Shown: positions 28,820 through 37,653 of the stretch, in pieces
Numbering within the stretch: position 1 is the first letter of the stretch
Layout of the letters: each line of letters starts with the position of its first letter
Assembly: GCF_003050925.1 (NCBI RefSeq)
Contig: NZ_QAOV01000018.1
Span: 1-64,000 of the forward strand
Direction: 5' to 3'
DNA length: 64,000 nucleotides
Source of the DNA: Pseudomonas sp. GV085
GTDB taxonomy: Bacteria > Pseudomonadota > Gammaproteobacteria > Pseudomonadales > Pseudomonadaceae
The notes under the pieces: generated by a model
Database searches by the model: none
What the model was told of the DNA's origin: nothing
The model's input: the letters and a program-made list of their open reading frames with translations, nothing else
Made by a program: the position numbers and the translations under genes

Positions 28820-28855
28820 GTTCATGGCGCCGGCACTACGCCGCGCGCCATGAAC
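28820..28855. terminator. Hairpin downstream of the permease gene
   Basis: Perfect 11-bp inverted repeat GTTCATGGCGC / GCGCCATGAAC with a 14-nt loop, 13 bp beyond the permease stop codon. It lacks a U-run; a transcript-end stabiliser is as likely as a terminator. Confidence 0.5.
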
Positions 28856-28868
28856 GAAGATCGAAGCC

Positions 28869-30317
28869 TTATTCGACTGCCGCCGTCTCGGCCACACGTT
28901 GAACCGTGGCCGGTTTCAATGGCGTCTCGGGCGAAGTCTGCGGCGTGTTCAGGTCACGGGCAAAGGTCCTGTCGTTTTCGCCACGGAAAAAGTTCTTGCC
29001 GTAGATCAGCAAGCACAACACCACGCCGATAGCGAACGCCCAGCTCGCGCCCTTGATTGCCAGCACCGCACCGATCACCCCGGCGATACCCAGGTCACGC
29101 TGGCTTCGCGCTTCCAGGATGCCCAGACGCACGCTGACATAACCCTGGATCAGCAGGGTCAGGGACAGCGCGACGCCAAGAATCGGTTGAACCAGGGTTA
29201 CCACTGGCAACAGCAGCAGCCCGGTATTGGTCCCCCAGCGGAATGAGCCGACACCGCCAATGATCGAACCCATTGCCTTCGGCCCACCCTTGAAACGTTC
29301 GATGATCACCACCAGCATGGCTGCCCACTTCGGTCCGCACATGGCGACGTCGGGGCCGAAGATGCTCATGAAGGCGTTGCGTGCGCCGAAGATCAGGTGT
29401 GCGCGGTCCGGGTTGTAGTCGATCTTCTGGTCGGTGCGGATCTGTTCAGCTTCGTCCAGCAGTACCTTGGCGCTGAGCACGTCGCCGAACACGATGATGT
29501 ACACCGCCAGCACCGTTGGAATTGCCGAGATGAACATCGACAAAGGCGGCATGCCGAGACCGAACACCGTGTAGTGGGTCCACAAACCAATGAAGTCCGG
29601 CTGGCTGATGCCCCATTGAATGGTCGGCCACGGCGCCTCGTTGAACAACGGAGCGATGACCACCGCCAGCAGGACAATCGGCAGGATGCCGAGCTTGGCG
29701 AAATTCCACCAGAACGCGTTCTTCTGCTTGAGTACCTGGAAGTGCTGGGAAAAAATCAGGTAGAACGCCAGGCCCACCGCGATGGAGATCGTCCATGGGA
29801 ACGCGTCAAACTTGCCACCCACCTGAAACACCGCGATCACGGCACTCAGGCCCGCGCCGACGATGATCCCGGATTTCATGGCCGCCGGTATGTAGGTGAA
29901 CACCCGTTTCGCCATCCCCGTGGCCCCCAGCGCAATGGAGAACACGCCGAGCATCAATTGAAACGCAATCAAGGCATGGACACGTTCCGGGCCCACCGGA
30001 AAGGTTGCGCAATAGGCCATCAACAGCGGCACCGCCGGGGTGATCCAGCCCGGTACGGTCGGGTCGCCGAGCAAGTGATGGGTGAGGTACAGCAAGCCGT
30101 TGAGCATGACCACCGCCAGTGCCACTTCGAATGGCATTCCGAGCAATTCGGTCATCAGCGGGATCGCCGCCAGATCGACTGCGCACATCAGCAAACCTTG
30201 CAGGTAGTCCGGCAACTCGAATTTGTAGTGAATAAAGGGCAAGCGCACCTTGAACGGGCCAAGGGCGATGTACGGACTTTCATAGCGTGGTTCAGGGGAA
30301 CTGGACATGGGCTGCAC
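28869..30317 (-). CDS. Multispanning permease, xanthine/uracil (SLC23)-like
   Basis: A 482-aa inner-membrane protein with about 12-13 hydrophobic segments, a soluble N terminus (about 35 aa) and a charged C-terminal tail. Segments such as AAIPLMTELLGMPFEVALAV and SIIGGVGSFRWGTNTGLLLL suggest the nucleobase-transporter fold, but I do not see a diagnostic substrate motif. It is the last gene of the sigma-54 unit, 70 bp after the alcohol dehydrogenase gene, so it probably imports that enzyme's substrate or precursor. Confidence 0.7.
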   Translation of the reverse strand: MQPMSSSPEPRYESPYIALGPFKVRLPFIHYKFELPDYLQGLLMCAVDLAAIPLMTELLGMPFEVALAVVMLNGLLYLTHHLLGDPTVPGWITPAVPLLMAYCATFPVGPERVHALIAFQLMLGVFSIALGATGMAKRVFTYIPAAMKSGIIVGAGLSAVIAVFQVGGKFDAFPWTISIAVGLAFYLIFSQHFQVLKQKNAFWWNFAKLGILPIVLLAVVIAPLFNEAPWPTIQWGISQPDFIGLWTHYTVFGLGMPPLSMFISAIPTVLAVYIIVFGDVLSAKVLLDEAEQIRTDQKIDYNPDRAHLIFGARNAFMSIFGPDVAMCGPKWAAMLVVIIERFKGGPKAMGSIIGGVGSFRWGTNTGLLLLPVVTLVQPILGVALSLTLLIQGYVSVRLGILEARSQRDLGIAGVIGAVLAIKGASWAFAIGVVLCLLIYGKNFFRGENDRTFARDLNTPQTSPETPLKPATVQRVAETAAVE

Positions 30318-30387
30318 CTGTTTTATTGGTCTTGTAGGGTGAGCGCTTGATGGGGCATCGAGCGCTGAACGGTTTGCGGGGCGCCAA

Positions 30388-31536
30388 TCAAAACGCCGAG
30401 CGATAGATTTTTTCGATATCGACGGCGCTCAGGCGGCGCGGGTTGTTGCGCATCAGGCGCTCGATCTTGCTGGCCTCTTCGGCCATGGCCGGGATGGCGT
30501 CCTCAGGAACATCAAAGGCGCGCAGGCTTTTGGGAATCTCCACCGCCTCACACAGATCGGCCATGGCCTGCACAGCGGCATCGGCGGCTTGCGGGTCGCT
30601 CAGGTGGGACACGCGCAGGCCCATCGCTTCGGCGATATCGCGCAAGCGCTCGACACAGGCCAACTTGTTCCACTGCATCACGTGCGGCAGCAGCAAGGCA
30701 TTGCTCACGCCATGGGCGATGTTGAAGCGACCGCCCAACGGGTAGGCCAACGCATGCACCGCGCCGACACCGGCATTGCCAAAGGCCATGCCGCCCATGA
30801 GGCTGCCGGTGGCCATGTCTTCGCGAGCTTGCAGGTCGGCCGGGTTGGCATAAGCCTTGGGCAGGGCCTTGGCGATCAATTTGATGGCGCCCAGTGCCAG
30901 TGCGTCGGTGATCGGCGAGCGATTGACCGACAGATAAGCTTCGATGGCGTGAACCAGGGCATCCACGCCACTGGCGGCGGTGACGCTGCGCGGACAGGTC
31001 AGGGTCATGGCCGGGCTGACCAGGGCGACATCCGGCAGCAGGTAGTCGCTGACGATGCCCTTTTTCAGTTGCGCTTGCTTGTCGGAAAAGATTGCGACGC
31101 TGGTCACTTCCGAGCCGGTGCCGGCGGTGGTCGGAATGGCGATAAGGGCAGGGCCCTTTTGCTTGACCAGGTCGACGCCGAACAACTCGGCCAGCGGGCC
31201 GTTATGCCCGGCGAAAGCCGCGACGCCTTTGGCGATGTCAATGGCGCTGCCGCCTCCGAGGCCGATCAGGCCGTCATAGCCGCCTTCGTGGAAGGCGCGG
31301 GTGCAGTCTTCAACGATGGCGATCTCGGGTTCTGGCTTGACCTGATCAAAGACGCCGTAACGCCGACCTCCCAATTGCGCAAGGGCAAGGTCTACCGTGC
31401 CGGACTTGACCAGCACCGCATCGGTGACGATGAGCGGAAAGTTGATATTCAGGCGGGTGAGTTCAACGGATAGCTGCTCGATGGCGGCTTCTCCGGTAAT
31501 CAGTCGATTGGCGATTTTGAACGCTGAGGCAGTCAT
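30388..31536 (-). CDS. Iron-containing alcohol dehydrogenase
   Basis: A 382-aa group III NAD(P)-dependent alcohol dehydrogenase. The nucleotide-binding GGGSAIDIAKG sits at about residues 95-105, PTTAGTGSEVT near 140, and metal ligands are supplied by DALVHAIEAYLS and the HALAYPLGGRFNIAHG segment with its two histidines. It is transcribed from the -24/-12 promoter found 50 bp upstream and followed by the permease gene. The substrate is unknown; relatives act on short alcohols, 1,3-propanediol, threonine or hydroxy-acid semialdehydes. Confidence 0.9.
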   Translation of the reverse strand: MTASAFKIANRLITGEAAIEQLSVELTRLNINFPLIVTDAVLVKSGTVDLALAQLGGRRYGVFDQVKPEPEIAIVEDCTRAFHEGGYDGLIGLGGGSAIDIAKGVAAFAGHNGPLAELFGVDLVKQKGPALIAIPTTAGTGSEVTSVAIFSDKQAQLKKGIVSDYLLPDVALVSPAMTLTCPRSVTAASGVDALVHAIEAYLSVNRSPITDALALGAIKLIAKALPKAYANPADLQAREDMATGSLMGGMAFGNAGVGAVHALAYPLGGRFNIAHGVSNALLLPHVMQWNKLACVERLRDIAEAMGLRVSHLSDPQAADAAVQAMADLCEAVEIPKSLRAFDVPEDAIPAMAEEASKIERLMRNNPRRLSAVDIEKIYRSAF

Positions 31537-31587
31537 TGGCTCGTCCTATGTAGTTGTTGTTTGCGCAAGGGCGTGTCAACCGGACAT

Positions 31588-31603
31588 AGCGAATGGCGTG
31601 CCA
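31588..31603 (-). promoter_or_regulatory. Sigma-54 (-24/-12) promoter of the alcohol dehydrogenase operon
   Basis: Read leftward, TGGCACG-CCAT-TCGCT: the -24 element is exact and the -12 GC is correctly spaced (GG-N10-GC), with one mismatch in TTGCT. It lies about 50 bp upstream of the dehydrogenase start and immediately downstream of a gene for a sigma-54 activator with an intact GAFTGA loop. Confidence 0.8.
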
Positions 31604-31608
31604 GAATG

Positions 31609-31637
31609 CGCAAAGCCCCGGACGGCGGGGCTTTGCG
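31609..31637 (-). terminator. GC-rich hairpin between activator gene and sigma-54 promoter
   Basis: Perfect 11-bp stem CGCAAAGCCCC / GGGGCTTTGCG around a 7-nt loop. It probably ends the activator transcript before the dehydrogenase promoter; no U-run follows on this strand. Confidence 0.55.
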
Positions 31638-31723
31638 GGAAACAGGCGGGATTAATGCAGGGGGTTGCGATCAGTATCCTGATCGCCCGGGGGCTGTTTG
31701 ATTGGAATACTGATCAAACGTTG

Positions 31724-33097
31724 TCAGTCAGAGTGTTCCCAGCGCTTCATTTTTTGCACCACGGTGGCCTGGCTCACACCCAGGGCCTTCGCCGCCAGGC
31801 GGGTGGTCTTGTGCAAGCGCAGTGCCGCGCGAATCGCCGCGCGTTCGGCGTTCTCGACAATCTTGCGCAGCGGCAGGCGGCCTTGGTCGGTGTCCTGCGG
31901 GCTGAGGTTGAGTATCTCTTCGGGCAGATCCAGCGCCTCGATGGTGTCGCCCTGGGTGGTGACCACCAGCCGCTCCACCACGTTGATCAACTCACGGATA
32001 TTGCCTGGCCAGGCGTACTCACACAGCAGGTCGAGCGCTTCCAGGCTCCACTGCACCTGGCGTGCGTAACGACCGTTGTAGGTCTCCAGGTAGAAATGCA
32101 ACAGCGCCGGGATTTCCTCACTGCGCTCGCGCAGGGCGGGAATGTGGATGGGGACGACGTTGAGTCGGTAGTACAGGTCCGCGCGGAACAGCCCCTGTGC
32201 CACCCGCTGTTTGAGATCATGATGGGAGGCGCTGATGATCCGCACGTCCACTTCCTTGAGCTCCAGCCCGCCAACCGGAATGAAGCGATTTTCTTCTATC
32301 ACCTTAAGCAACTTGACCTGGACCGGTAACGGCAGATCGCCAATTTCGTCCAGAAACAACGTCCCGTGGTGGGCCAGTTCGAGCAGGCCACGCTTGCCTT
32401 TCGGCCCGGCGCCGGTAAAGGCACCGGGGACATAGCCAAACAGTTCGGCCTCAATGAGATTTTCCGGCAGTGCACCGCAATTGAGTGCCAAAAACGGCTC
32501 TTTGGCACGGGGGCCGGCATTGTGGATGTATTGCGCGACCAGGGTCTTGCCGACACCTGTTTCGCCTTGCAGCAGCACCTTCACCGAGCTGCTGGCCACC
32601 TGGCGCGCCAGGGCGAAGACCCGGCCGGAAACCTTTTGGTCCGCCACGGGCAGGGAGTTCAACAGTTCGTCGCGTTGACCGGCATGTAATTGCGCGGTGC
32701 TGTTGCGCAGTTGTTTGAGCTGATGCAGTTCGTCACGCTCATGCTTCATGCGCAACAACTCGGTCATGTCGCGTACGGTGCTGACCACGTAACGGATACG
32801 TTTGACGCTGTCGAAGATCGGTGTGGCGCTGACCAACAGTTTTTTCCCGTGACTCACGCTCTGCATCACCGAAACGGGCAAGCCTTCGCGTAAAACCCGC
32901 AGAGTGGCGGACTGAGAGATCGTCCCTTCATTGACCAGCACTTGCATGGAGCGCCCCACCAGTTCGGCACTGTTGAGGCCGGTCAAGCGTTCGTAGGCCT
33001 TGTTGACCTTGAGTGTGTTGCCATCGCCGTCGGTGATGTAGACGCCGTCGTGCAGGGCGTCCAACAGTTCTTCGAAACTTGCGTCATTGACGTTCAT
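31724..33097 (-). CDS. PAS-domain sigma-54-dependent activator
   Basis: A 457-aa enhancer-binding protein. The N-terminal PAS domain (about 8-110, FEELLDALHDGVYITDGDGN) is followed by the AAA+ core with Walker A GETGVGKT, the sigma-54-contact loop GAFTGA, Walker B GTLFLDEIGDLP and arginine finger region, then a C-terminal Fis/TyrR-type HTH (AAIRAALRLHKTTRLAAKAL). No phosphorylatable receiver domain is present, so the PAS domain itself or a ligand probably senses the inducer. The target is evidently the -24/-12 promoter downstream of its own gene. Confidence 0.93.
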   Translation of the reverse strand: MNVNDASFEELLDALHDGVYITDGDGNTLKVNKAYERLTGLNSAELVGRSMQVLVNEGTISQSATLRVLREGLPVSVMQSVSHGKKLLVSATPIFDSVKRIRYVVSTVRDMTELLRMKHERDELHQLKQLRNSTAQLHAGQRDELLNSLPVADQKVSGRVFALARQVASSSVKVLLQGETGVGKTLVAQYIHNAGPRAKEPFLALNCGALPENLIEAELFGYVPGAFTGAGPKGKRGLLELAHHGTLFLDEIGDLPLPVQVKLLKVIEENRFIPVGGLELKEVDVRIISASHHDLKQRVAQGLFRADLYYRLNVVPIHIPALRERSEEIPALLHFYLETYNGRYARQVQWSLEALDLLCEYAWPGNIRELINVVERLVVTTQGDTIEALDLPEEILNLSPQDTDQGRLPLRKIVENAERAAIRAALRLHKTTRLAAKALGVSQATVVQKMKRWEHSD

Positions 33098-33135
33098 GCA
33101 GGAATCCAGGACAGCATAGTGGGGTGTTTAGAGCG

Positions 33136-33380
33136 CTAGCTTAATGCGTCACCCCCGGTCATGTTCGATCGATCGCTGCGGTTTTTCAGCCGCGCCGCTA
33201 TCGCAGCGATGAAGATCGGCACGATCAGCAGGATGAACAATTGCACCGGGTTCCATTTCAAGCCCAACAGCAGACCGCCGCCATACGCGCCGAACCGCGC
33301 GCCGCCCGTCATCAAGCTGATCCTCGTGAAGCGAATGCGTGTGGGGTAGTAGTTGGCAGCCTTGCGTACCCTCTTGAGTC
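33136..33380 (-). pseudogene. C-terminal scrap of an aromatic-acid MFS transporter
   Basis: In the minus frame ending at 33136: VRKAANYYPTRIRFTRISL then GARFGAYGGGLLLGLKWNPV and a last helix QLFILLIVPIFIAAIAARLK. This matches the end of AAHS-family (4-hydroxybenzoate type) transporters. A TGA lies just upstream and about 80% of the gene is missing. It sits beyond the start of the activator gene; it may be a relic of the ancestral neighbour. Confidence 0.7.
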
Positions 33381-33430
33381 AATTGAATCGAGCGCTGGAA
33401 ATGATTCATTGTGCCGGAACCATTCGTTTT

Positions 33431-34336
33431 CTATCTGGCGCTATTTCGATTCGAGAGGGAGGAGTCGCTTGCATGCAATTCCTCAAGGATCTCGAGAAAA
33501 AGCTCTGCGCTTCGTGACAAAGGGCGAGAAGCCTCGGTTATTGCGCAGATGGTGTTATGGAACACGGGGCTGTCCGGTAACTCCCGCAAGTCGAAGCGCG
33601 GGGCGATAAGTTCGACATAATGCTCCGGTAGTAGCCCGGCATAACCTCCACCTTCAACGAGCATCGCGATCGCTTCCAGTCCTGCGGCTTCGGGCCCTCG
33701 TTCAAAACCATGTGTAGCCAGCGTTTCCTCGACGAAGGGATGCGGTCGATAAACCAGTTGAGGTCGGAGCAGTTTCTCGCCCGGCGCTTGATTCGCTACA
33801 TACACCCGATGATCTTCGACGAACAGCTTTTGGTAATGGAAGGCTCGCTCTTTGCGGTACATTCCACGAATAGCCACCTGCACCCGGCGCTCGCGCAGTG
33901 CCTGGTTCAAATTGGCAAAGGTCATCACGGCCACTTCTGCCTGAACGTTAGGGGCCCTGCGTCTCAGTTCTTTCAGCGCGTCGACCAGTCGGCAATTCGG
34001 ATCGGCGAGCATATGCTCGACAGTTCCAATCGAGACGGTGCCGGATATCACGGCACGTACCGCATCAATTTCCGGCTTGATCCGTTCAAGGGAATTGAGT
34101 GCGTTGGTCGTCAATTCCAGCGCCACTCTCCCGGCCGCGCTCAGCTTGAAACCTGCCGGACCTCGCTCGCACAGACGCACACCCAGGCGCTCCTCGACCT
34201 CCTTGATATGCCTGCTGATCGAGGCTTTGGTCATATTCAGCCGGCGTTCAGCCGCAGCAAATCCCCCGGCTTCAGCGGCGGCACAGAAAATACGCAGAGA
34301 GCGTAAGTCACGCTCGGTAAGGTCGAATCGGTTCAT
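33431..34336 (-). CDS. LysR regulator of the ABC/ureohydrolase operon
   Basis: A 301-aa LysR protein: HTH in residues 10-65 (RIFCAAAEAGGFAAAERRLN; SRHIKEVEERLGVRLCERGP) and an effector domain thereafter. It is divergent from the substrate-binding-protein gene, separated by a 128-bp AT-rich shared region, so it almost certainly regulates the five-gene operon to its right. The inducer is probably the transported compound or its hydrolysis product. Confidence 0.88.
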   Translation of the reverse strand: MNRFDLTERDLRSLRIFCAAAEAGGFAAAERRLNMTKASISRHIKEVEERLGVRLCERGPAGFKLSAAGRVALELTTNALNSLERIKPEIDAVRAVISGTVSIGTVEHMLADPNCRLVDALKELRRRAPNVQAEVAVMTFANLNQALRERRVQVAIRGMYRKERAFHYQKLFVEDHRVYVANQAPGEKLLRPQLVYRPHPFVEETLATHGFERGPEAAGLEAIAMLVEGGGYAGLLPEHYVELIAPRFDLRELPDSPVFHNTICAITEASRPLSRSAELFLEILEELHASDSSLSNRNSAR

Positions 34337-34464
34337 GGATAAAAGGTATCAGATTCCAAGACCATATCGCTAATAAAGTGATTTTACTTGCGCTTTCGCA
34401 CTGGCTAATTTGGTTCCAGCAACCTTCACAACTACAACACTCCAAGAAATGGGGGAACTGCATC

Positions 34465-35316
34465 ATGACTACACACAGTCGCCGAAGCATCGTGAAAACC
34501 GTGCTCTTTACCTCGCTGGTTATCTGTACTTCCACCTTCGCATTAGCCCAGGCAAGCACGCTTGCCGACATCAAGCAGCGTGGCAAGCTGACTGTGGGTA
34601 CCGAAGCCGCTTACGAACCTTATGAATTCGTTGAAAACGGCAAGGTTGTGGGTTATGGCCACGATATTCTGGAACAAATGGCCGCAAAACTCGGCGTCGA
34701 GCTGGAGCAGTTGAACTTGCCGTTCAATGGCTTGCTTCCGGGTCTGATGAGCAACAAATTTGATTTCGTGGCCACTTCCGTCGGGATCACACCTGAGCGT
34801 GCCAAGCGGTTCGCTTTCAGCCAGCCCATCGGCATTGTCCGCTCGCTATTCGTAGTCAAGGCGGACAACACAACCATCAGCAAGCCTGAAGATGTAGCAG
34901 GCAAAGTGGTGGGGACCCAGATGGGTTCTTCAGCCCAACAAGCACTGCAGGAATACGATCGAGAACTCAAAGCCAGCAAAGGGCAGGGCTACGCGGATCT
35001 CAAACTATTCCAGGGCTATCCCGACGTCGGCCTGGCGATTGCCAATGGCTCGATCGATGCAGGTGTTCTACCCAGCAACGTATTGGCTGTGCAGATGCGC
35101 CGTCAGCCGGACATTTATAAAACGGTGGGCGAAGTCGGCGATTCCAAGCTCTTGGCTTGGGTAGTCAATGCCAAGAATCCAGAAGTACGCACGTTTATCA
35201 ACGAAACGCTTGATGAGATGCGCGCTACGGGCAAGTTGGCCGAGTTGCAGAAAAAATGGTTCGGCGAAACGCTGACATTACCGACTTCAGGGTACCTCCC
35301 TGACGCGGCCCTCTAA
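34465..35316 (+). CDS. Periplasmic solute-binding protein, polar amino-acid family
   Basis: A 283-aa family 3 extracellular binding protein with a signal peptide (about residues 1-30, ending ALAQA) and the family opening LADIKQRGKLTVGTEAAYEP; MSNKFDFVATSVGITPERAK is the typical hinge region. MTTHSRR at 34465 was chosen because a GGGGG-type site precedes it and the signal peptide starts there; an in-frame start exists at 34378. First gene of an importer operon whose ureohydrolase suggests arginine-like or guanidino ligands. Confidence 0.9.
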   Translation: MTTHSRRSIVKTVLFTSLVICTSTFALAQASTLADIKQRGKLTVGTEAAYEPYEFVENGKVVGYGHDILEQMAAKLGVELEQLNLPFNGLLPGLMSNKFDFVATSVGITPERAKRFAFSQPIGIVRSLFVVKADNTTISKPEDVAGKVVGTQMGSSAQQALQEYDRELKASKGQGYADLKLFQGYPDVGLAIANGSIDAGVLPSNVLAVQMRRQPDIYKTVGEVGDSKLLAWVVNAKNPEVRTFINETLDEMRATGKLAELQKKWFGETLTLPTSGYLPDAAL

Positions 35317-35331
35317 GTGGAGGGCCAGGTA

Positions 35332-36012
35332 ATGATGAGCTGGTTGAGTGCGCACACCGCGCTGGGTCCGTTTTTCGATGGGTTGCTACAAGGTGCGGCA
35401 ACAACATTTATCGCGAGCAGTCTGGCTTTTCTCATAGGGCTCGGATTGGGCGTGCTTTTACTTCTGCTGAGAGTCGCGGCGGGACCCATTTGCCGATACG
35501 CGGTGATGGTCTACGTCAGTGCCATCCGCGGCACACCGCTGCTGATTCAATTGCTTATCGCGTATTTCGTTGTGCCGGGCCTGATCGGTATTTCGCTGAC
35601 ACCACTGGAGGCGGGGATCCTGGCCCTGTCTTTCAATACGGCGGCCTACATCAGTGAAATCCTGCGGGGTGCTTTGACTTCGATTCCTCGAGGTCAGGTG
35701 GCAGCAGCCCAGGCACTGGGGATGCGCGCTCATCAGAAGTGGCGTTACGTGCTGTTGCCGCAGATGTTCCATCGCTCCATTCCTCCGCTGACCAACGAGT
35801 ACACCGTACTGCTCAAAGCCTCATCACTGCTGTCGATCATTGCCGTCAGTGAGCTCGCTACCGTGGCTCGTAACGCGACGCTGCAAAGCGATCTTCCACT
35901 GCAAGTGTTCAGCGCAACAGCGGTCGTCTATTTCCTTATTTTGCTGTGCGCTTCGTCGATCTCGCGACTCATCGAGCGCCGCATTGCCAAGGTGATGCCA
36001 AATGCCCATTGA
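35332..36012 (+). CDS. ABC importer permease 1 (polar amino-acid type)
   Basis: A 226-aa HisM/HisQ-type inner-membrane permease with about five helices and the EAA loop EILRGALTSIPRGQVAAAQA. The tandem ATG at 35332 has GGAGG eight bases before it; the GTG directly abutting the previous stop is an alternative. It follows the binding-protein gene by 15 bp and overlaps the next permease by 11 bp. Confidence 0.9.
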   Translation: MMSWLSAHTALGPFFDGLLQGAATTFIASSLAFLIGLGLGVLLLLLRVAAGPICRYAVMVYVSAIRGTPLLIQLLIAYFVVPGLIGISLTPLEAGILALSFNTAAYISEILRGALTSIPRGQVAAAQALGMRAHQKWRYVLLPQMFHRSIPPLTNEYTVLLKASSLLSIIAVSELATVARNATLQSDLPLQVFSATAVVYFLILLCASSISRLIERRIAKVMPNAH

Positions 36013-36664
36013 TCTTGAAGTGGTCAGTCACGTAATCCCCGCATTGCTGCAGGGACTGAAAATTACCGCGACGGTCAGTGCCATCGGTATTCCGTTGGGG
36101 ATGTTGATCGGAACGCTGTTCGCTTACATGGCCGATGCCCAGCATTGGTTGCCAAGGCTGTTTGCCCGTTGTTATGTCGAACTTGTACGAAATGTACCGT
36201 TCCTGATCGTGGTGTACCTGCTGTTTTTCGGCCTGCCGCAGCTGGGAGTGCAAGCCTCATCCTTTGCGATCGCCATTGGTGCCACGGCGTTCTATACGGC
36301 CGGGTACTTCAGCGAAATTCTGCGCGCCGCCTTGAAGAGCGTGCCGGCCGGCCAGGCGCGCGCAGCGCGGTCACTGGGGTTTTCCGTCTGGCAGGTTCAG
36401 CGCTACGTGGTCGTGCCACAAAGCTTTGGCTACCTGATCCCGCCTACTACCAGCCTGATCATCATGATGTTCAAGGACACCGCGATCTTCTCGGTAACCA
36501 GTCTTCCTGAGCTCACCTATCAGAGCAATCTGATGACCGCTGACACCTTCGCTTACCTCGAAGTGCTTGGCACCGCTGCATTGCTCTATTGGCTGTCGAG
36601 CATTGTCCTCGATGCACTTGGCCAAGTTCTGGAAGCCCGTGAAAGACACTGGCGGCATCGCTAG
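36002..36664 (+). CDS. ABC importer permease 2 (polar amino-acid type)
   Basis: A 220-aa partner permease with the EAA loop EILRAALKSVPAGQARAARS and about five helices. It begins inside the end of permease 1, indicating coupled translation; the two should form the heterodimeric channel served by the ATPase at 37650. Confidence 0.9.
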   Translation: MPIDLEVVSHVIPALLQGLKITATVSAIGIPLGMLIGTLFAYMADAQHWLPRLFARCYVELVRNVPFLIVVYLLFFGLPQLGVQASSFAIAIGATAFYTAGYFSEILRAALKSVPAGQARAARSLGFSVWQVQRYVVVPQSFGYLIPPTTSLIIMMFKDTAIFSVTSLPELTYQSNLMTADTFAYLEVLGTAALLYWLSSIVLDALGQVLEARERHWRHR

Positions 36665-36690
36665 AAAATCCCATCATTCAGGAGTTTTTT

Positions 36691-37653
36691 ATGAAGAATC
36701 TGACCGTCGCACCACGTACCAGCCATCAGACCCTGCTTTATTCAGAATTGATGACCGATCTGGAAAACCTTCAACAGGCGGATATTGCCGTGCTTGGCAT
36801 GCCTTTCGGTTCGCCCTACGGCCCGCGCTCATACACCAACGACCAGACCAATGCGCCGCTGGCAATTCGTCAGCTCACCGACCGCATGGTGCGTGATCCG
36901 CGGCATTACGATTTCGATATCGATGGCCCACTGCTGCAAGGTCGTAGCGATATTCGATTCATCGACTGTGGTGATGTGTTGCCCGATGTCGCCAAACCAG
37001 GTGAGCACTATGAACGTGCCGAGCAGGCCGTACGGCAGCTTCTCAAAGCTGGAGCGCTGCCAGTCATTCTTGGCGGTGACCACGGAATTACTACGCCGGT
37101 TCTACGGGCCTACGACAGTCTCGACCCGATCACCATCATCCATATCGATGCGCACCTTGACTGGCGCGACGACGTAAACGGGATCCGGGAAGGGTTGTCC
37201 AGTCCGATACGTCGTGCCTCCGAAATGGCCCATGTCGGCCGGATCTTCCAGATCGGACTGCGCGCCCAAGGCAGCGCACGCCCCGAGGATCTCGAGGTAG
37301 CGCGCGAGTATGGCGCGGAGTTGATCAGTGCCTATGAATTGCACGAGATCGGCATGGACGCGGTACTTTCGCGTATTCCCGATGGTGGAAACTACTACCT
37401 GACCATTGATGCCGACGGTCTCGACCCGACCATCATGCCCGCTGTCGATGGTCCGGCCCCAGGTGGCGTGACTTTTTTACAGGCACGCAAGCTTATTCAC
37501 GGATTGGTGAAAAAAGGACGGGTAGTGGGTATGGATATCGTTGAAATCCAGCCGGGCAAAGACAACGCAAGTAACCTCACCTGCGTGACGGCGGGACGCT
37601 TGATTGTCAATCTGATCGGCGCCTCTATTCGTGCGGGGTACTTCGACAAATGA
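36691..37653 (+). CDS. Agmatinase/arginase-family ureohydrolase
   Basis: A 320-aa binuclear-metal ureohydrolase. Metal ligands are intact: GGDHGITTP (about 128-136), DAHLDW (about 152-157) and DADGLDPTIMP (about 240-250). The family releases urea from guanidino groups (agmatine, guanidinobutyrate, guanidinopropionate, arginine). DADGLDP replaces the usual DIDGLDP without loss of ligands. It lies between permease 2 and the ATPase gene (4-bp ATGA overlap with the latter), so it is part of the transport operon and presumably cleaves the imported compound. Which guanidino substrate is used cannot be told from sequence. Confidence 0.9.
   Translation: MKNLTVAPRTSHQTLLYSELMTDLENLQQADIAVLGMPFGSPYGPRSYTNDQTNAPLAIRQLTDRMVRDPRHYDFDIDGPLLQGRSDIRFIDCGDVLPDVAKPGEHYERAEQAVRQLLKAGALPVILGGDHGITTPVLRAYDSLDPITIIHIDAHLDWRDDVNGIREGLSSPIRRASEMAHVGRIFQIGLRAQGSARPEDLEVAREYGAELISAYELHEIGMDAVLSRIPDGGNYYLTIDADGLDPTIMPAVDGPAPGGVTFLQARKLIHGLVKKGRVVGMDIVEIQPGKDNASNLTCVTAGRLIVNLIGASIRAGYFDK

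Noticed and set aside
29397..30350. 317-codon plus-strand frame opposite the permease gene
   Set aside because: Antisense shadow of a clear 12-13 helix membrane protein; His/Arg/Gln-rich without features.
31397..32329. 310-codon plus-strand frame across the dehydrogenase promoter and activator gene
   Set aside because: Runs antisense through the AAA+ domain and over the sigma-54 promoter; no coding signature.
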